A DNA stretch of 64,000 nt from Oceanospirillum sp964342385 (lineage in GTDB: Bacteria; Pseudomonadota; Gammaproteobacteria; Pseudomonadales; Halomonadaceae), in the NCBI GenBank assembly GCA_964342385.1, contig CAYFGP010000008.1:1-64000 (forward strand). Direction: 5' to 3'. Made by a program: the position numbers and the translations under genes. Shown here one piece after another: positions 62,762-64,000 of this stretch. The notes under the pieces are model-generated. The model made no database searches and was not told the DNA's origin. It worked only from the letters and a program-made list of their open reading frames with translations. Each line of letters opens with the position of its first letter. Position 1 is the stretch's first letter.

Positions 62762-63955
62762 ATGACGGCTATCAGTATTCGCAATCTGGATGTGGTATTT
62801 GGTGATAATGTGGCACAAAGCCTGGATCTTCTGGATCAGGGTAAAACTCGTCAGGAAATTATCGATGCAGGTGGTGGTGTTGTCGGTGTGCATAACGCCA
62901 GTATCGATGTCGCTCAGGGGGAGATCTGCGTCTTAATGGGGTTATCGGGTTCCGGCAAATCCAGTCTGTTACGGGCAGTCAATGGCTTGAACCCCATTAG
63001 TCGGGGTGAACTGCTGGTTCGGGACGGTGACGAGATGGTGGATATCGGACGTTGCGATAGCACCACCCTACGCCATATGCGTACCAATCGAGTGTCCATG
63101 GTATTCCAGAAGTTTGCTCTAATGCCCTGGCTATCGGTGATCGATAACGTGGCTTTTGGCCTTGAGATGCAGGGTTTAAGCAAACAGGAACGTCACGCAC
63201 AAGCGCAAGAAAAACTGGATATGGTAGGCCTGGGCGAATGGCGGGATAAATTCCCCCACGAACTGTCTGGAGGTATGCAACAGCGTGTTGGTCTGGCCCG
63301 CGCCTTTACTATGGACAGTGATATCTTGCTGATGGATGAGCCCTTCTCAGCCCTGGATCCATTGATTCGTAGTCAGCTGCAAGATGAACTGATTGAGCTG
63401 CAGCAACAGCTGAATAAAACCATCTTATTTGTCAGTCATGATCTGGATGAAGCCCTGAAAATCGGCACCAATATCGCCATTATGGAATCCGCGCGTATTA
63501 TCCAGCATGGCAAGCCGGAAGATATCGTACTGAATCCCTGTAATGCCTATGTTGAGGACTTTGTTGCTCATACCAACCCTCTAAATGTGCTTCGGGGTCG
63601 TTCGTTGATGACGGATGTGGATAAGCTGGAGCGTTTTGACAGTACTCTGTTGTTAAACCGCAACGATAATACCCGTATCAGCACAGACCCTAACGGCAAG
63701 GTGGTATCCGCCAGCCGACAGGATCAACCACTGGCGCTGCATTATTGGAATGAAGGACAAAGTGCCGAGCAATTAAGCGATGACACCATGGTGATTGCCT
63801 CGCCAGAGATCTCTATGCGCCAGGCCATTGAGATCCGCTATCGCACGGGACAGCCCGTATTGCTCAAGGAAGAGGGCAGTTTGATTGGTGTGCTATCGGA
63901 TAAGAACTTCTATCACGCTCTGTTAGGCAAGCACTTTACCGCCAGTGCTTCTTAA
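62762..63955 (+). CDS. choV: choline/betaine ABC transporter ATP-binding protein
   Basis: ATG 62762 is seven bases after GAGGAGGG, which lies within the end of the permease gene. The 397-residue ATPase has Walker A GLSGSGKSS (~residues 58-66), the ProV-type segment MVFQKFALMPWLSVIDNVAFGLEMQG, signature LSGGMQQRVGLARAF, Walker B ILLMDEPFSALD, and a C-terminal CBS-like regulatory part (~residues 280-397, ASPEISMRQAIEIRYRTGQPVLLKEEGSLIGVLSDKNF). In OpuA the CBS part senses ionic strength, suggesting osmotic control. Confidence 0.9.
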   Translation: MTAISIRNLDVVFGDNVAQSLDLLDQGKTRQEIIDAGGGVVGVHNASIDVAQGEICVLMGLSGSGKSSLLRAVNGLNPISRGELLVRDGDEMVDIGRCDSTTLRHMRTNRVSMVFQKFALMPWLSVIDNVAFGLEMQGLSKQERHAQAQEKLDMVGLGEWRDKFPHELSGGMQQRVGLARAFTMDSDILLMDEPFSALDPLIRSQLQDELIELQQQLNKTILFVSHDLDEALKIGTNIAIMESARIIQHGKPEDIVLNPCNAYVEDFVAHTNPLNVLRGRSLMTDVDKLERFDSTLLLNRNDNTRISTDPNGKVVSASRQDQPLALHYWNEGQSAEQLSDDTMVIASPEISMRQAIEIRYRTGQPVLLKEEGSLIGVLSDKNFYHALLGKHFTASAS

Positions 63956-64000
63956 ATCACTTTGTTCAGATATGGGCTTTAACGCCATAACAAATACCAA

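Overview
The window is a chromosomal segment of a marine, free-living gammaproteobacterium, most likely from the Oceanospirillaceae or a neighbouring family. Three things point there. Gene order around lexA (thioinosine phosphorylase, hpt, nagZ, psrA, lexA, DUF6586, topA) and around argF, grxD, peroxiredoxin, rnt, motY and argG resembles that of Pseudomonas. There is a complete ectoine operon with its own aspartokinase and EctR. There are also genes for choline sulfate and hydroxyproline use, typical of marine osmolyte scavengers. I saw no rRNA or tRNA gene and no recognisable prophage or insertion sequence transposase.

Layout. 1-7.5 kb is accessory: a truncated Tat-type nitroreductase-like gene with an in-frame 18-bp repeat, a MarR regulator with palindromic operators, a frameshifted periplasmic chorismate mutase, a LysM/GH18-like protein, a flavin split-barrel protein, DUF4240, an orphan YefM-like antitoxin and two unknown proteins. 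7.8-16.6 kb is the conserved purine salvage, cell-wall recycling, psrA/lexA and topA block. 17.3-19.9 kb holds gap and pyk. 20.4-25.5 kb is ectABC, ask and ectR, followed by rlmG. 26.8-35 kb and 45.4-50 kb together form a trans-4-hydroxyproline catabolic and uptake system: GntR regulator, ketoglutarate semialdehyde dehydrogenase, HypE epimerase, D-hydroxyproline dehydrogenase, solute-binding protein, an ornithine-cyclodeaminase-like reductase, a HypD-type deaminase and an ABC importer. The two halves share a palindromic operator, TTGTATAAAATATACAA.

Between the halves lie a Tat-targeted agmatine deiminase, a MarR regulator, a GST and the most unusual part of the window (38.2-44.6 kb). This is a large VioB-type ferritin-like protein with a cysteine- and glycine-rich tail, a DUF692 (MNIO) iron enzyme overlapping a DUF2063 partner, a phosphatidylserine-decarboxylase-like protein with a PSDC domain, and a 58-residue membrane protein. 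DUF692 plus DUF2063 is the known enzyme/partner pair of methanobactin- and bufferin-type peptide maturation, so the cysteine-rich tail is a candidate substrate fused to a ferritin-like enzyme. A three-repeat CRISPR-like array follows at 44.6-44.8 kb without cas genes.

50.3-58 kb is mostly housekeeping (thioesterase-like protein, lone ABC ATPase, argF, grxD, peroxiredoxin, rnt, motY, argG). 58-64 kb is a choline sulfate module: LysR regulator, choline sulfatase and a choline ABC importer.

Repeats are a second theme. A ~92-bp element with near-palindromic ends recurs in intergenic gaps across the window, and one copy has its centre replaced by nine tandem TTTAGCC heptamers. A separate ~333-bp element with 28-bp perfect terminal inverted repeats sits between the hydroxyproline genes.
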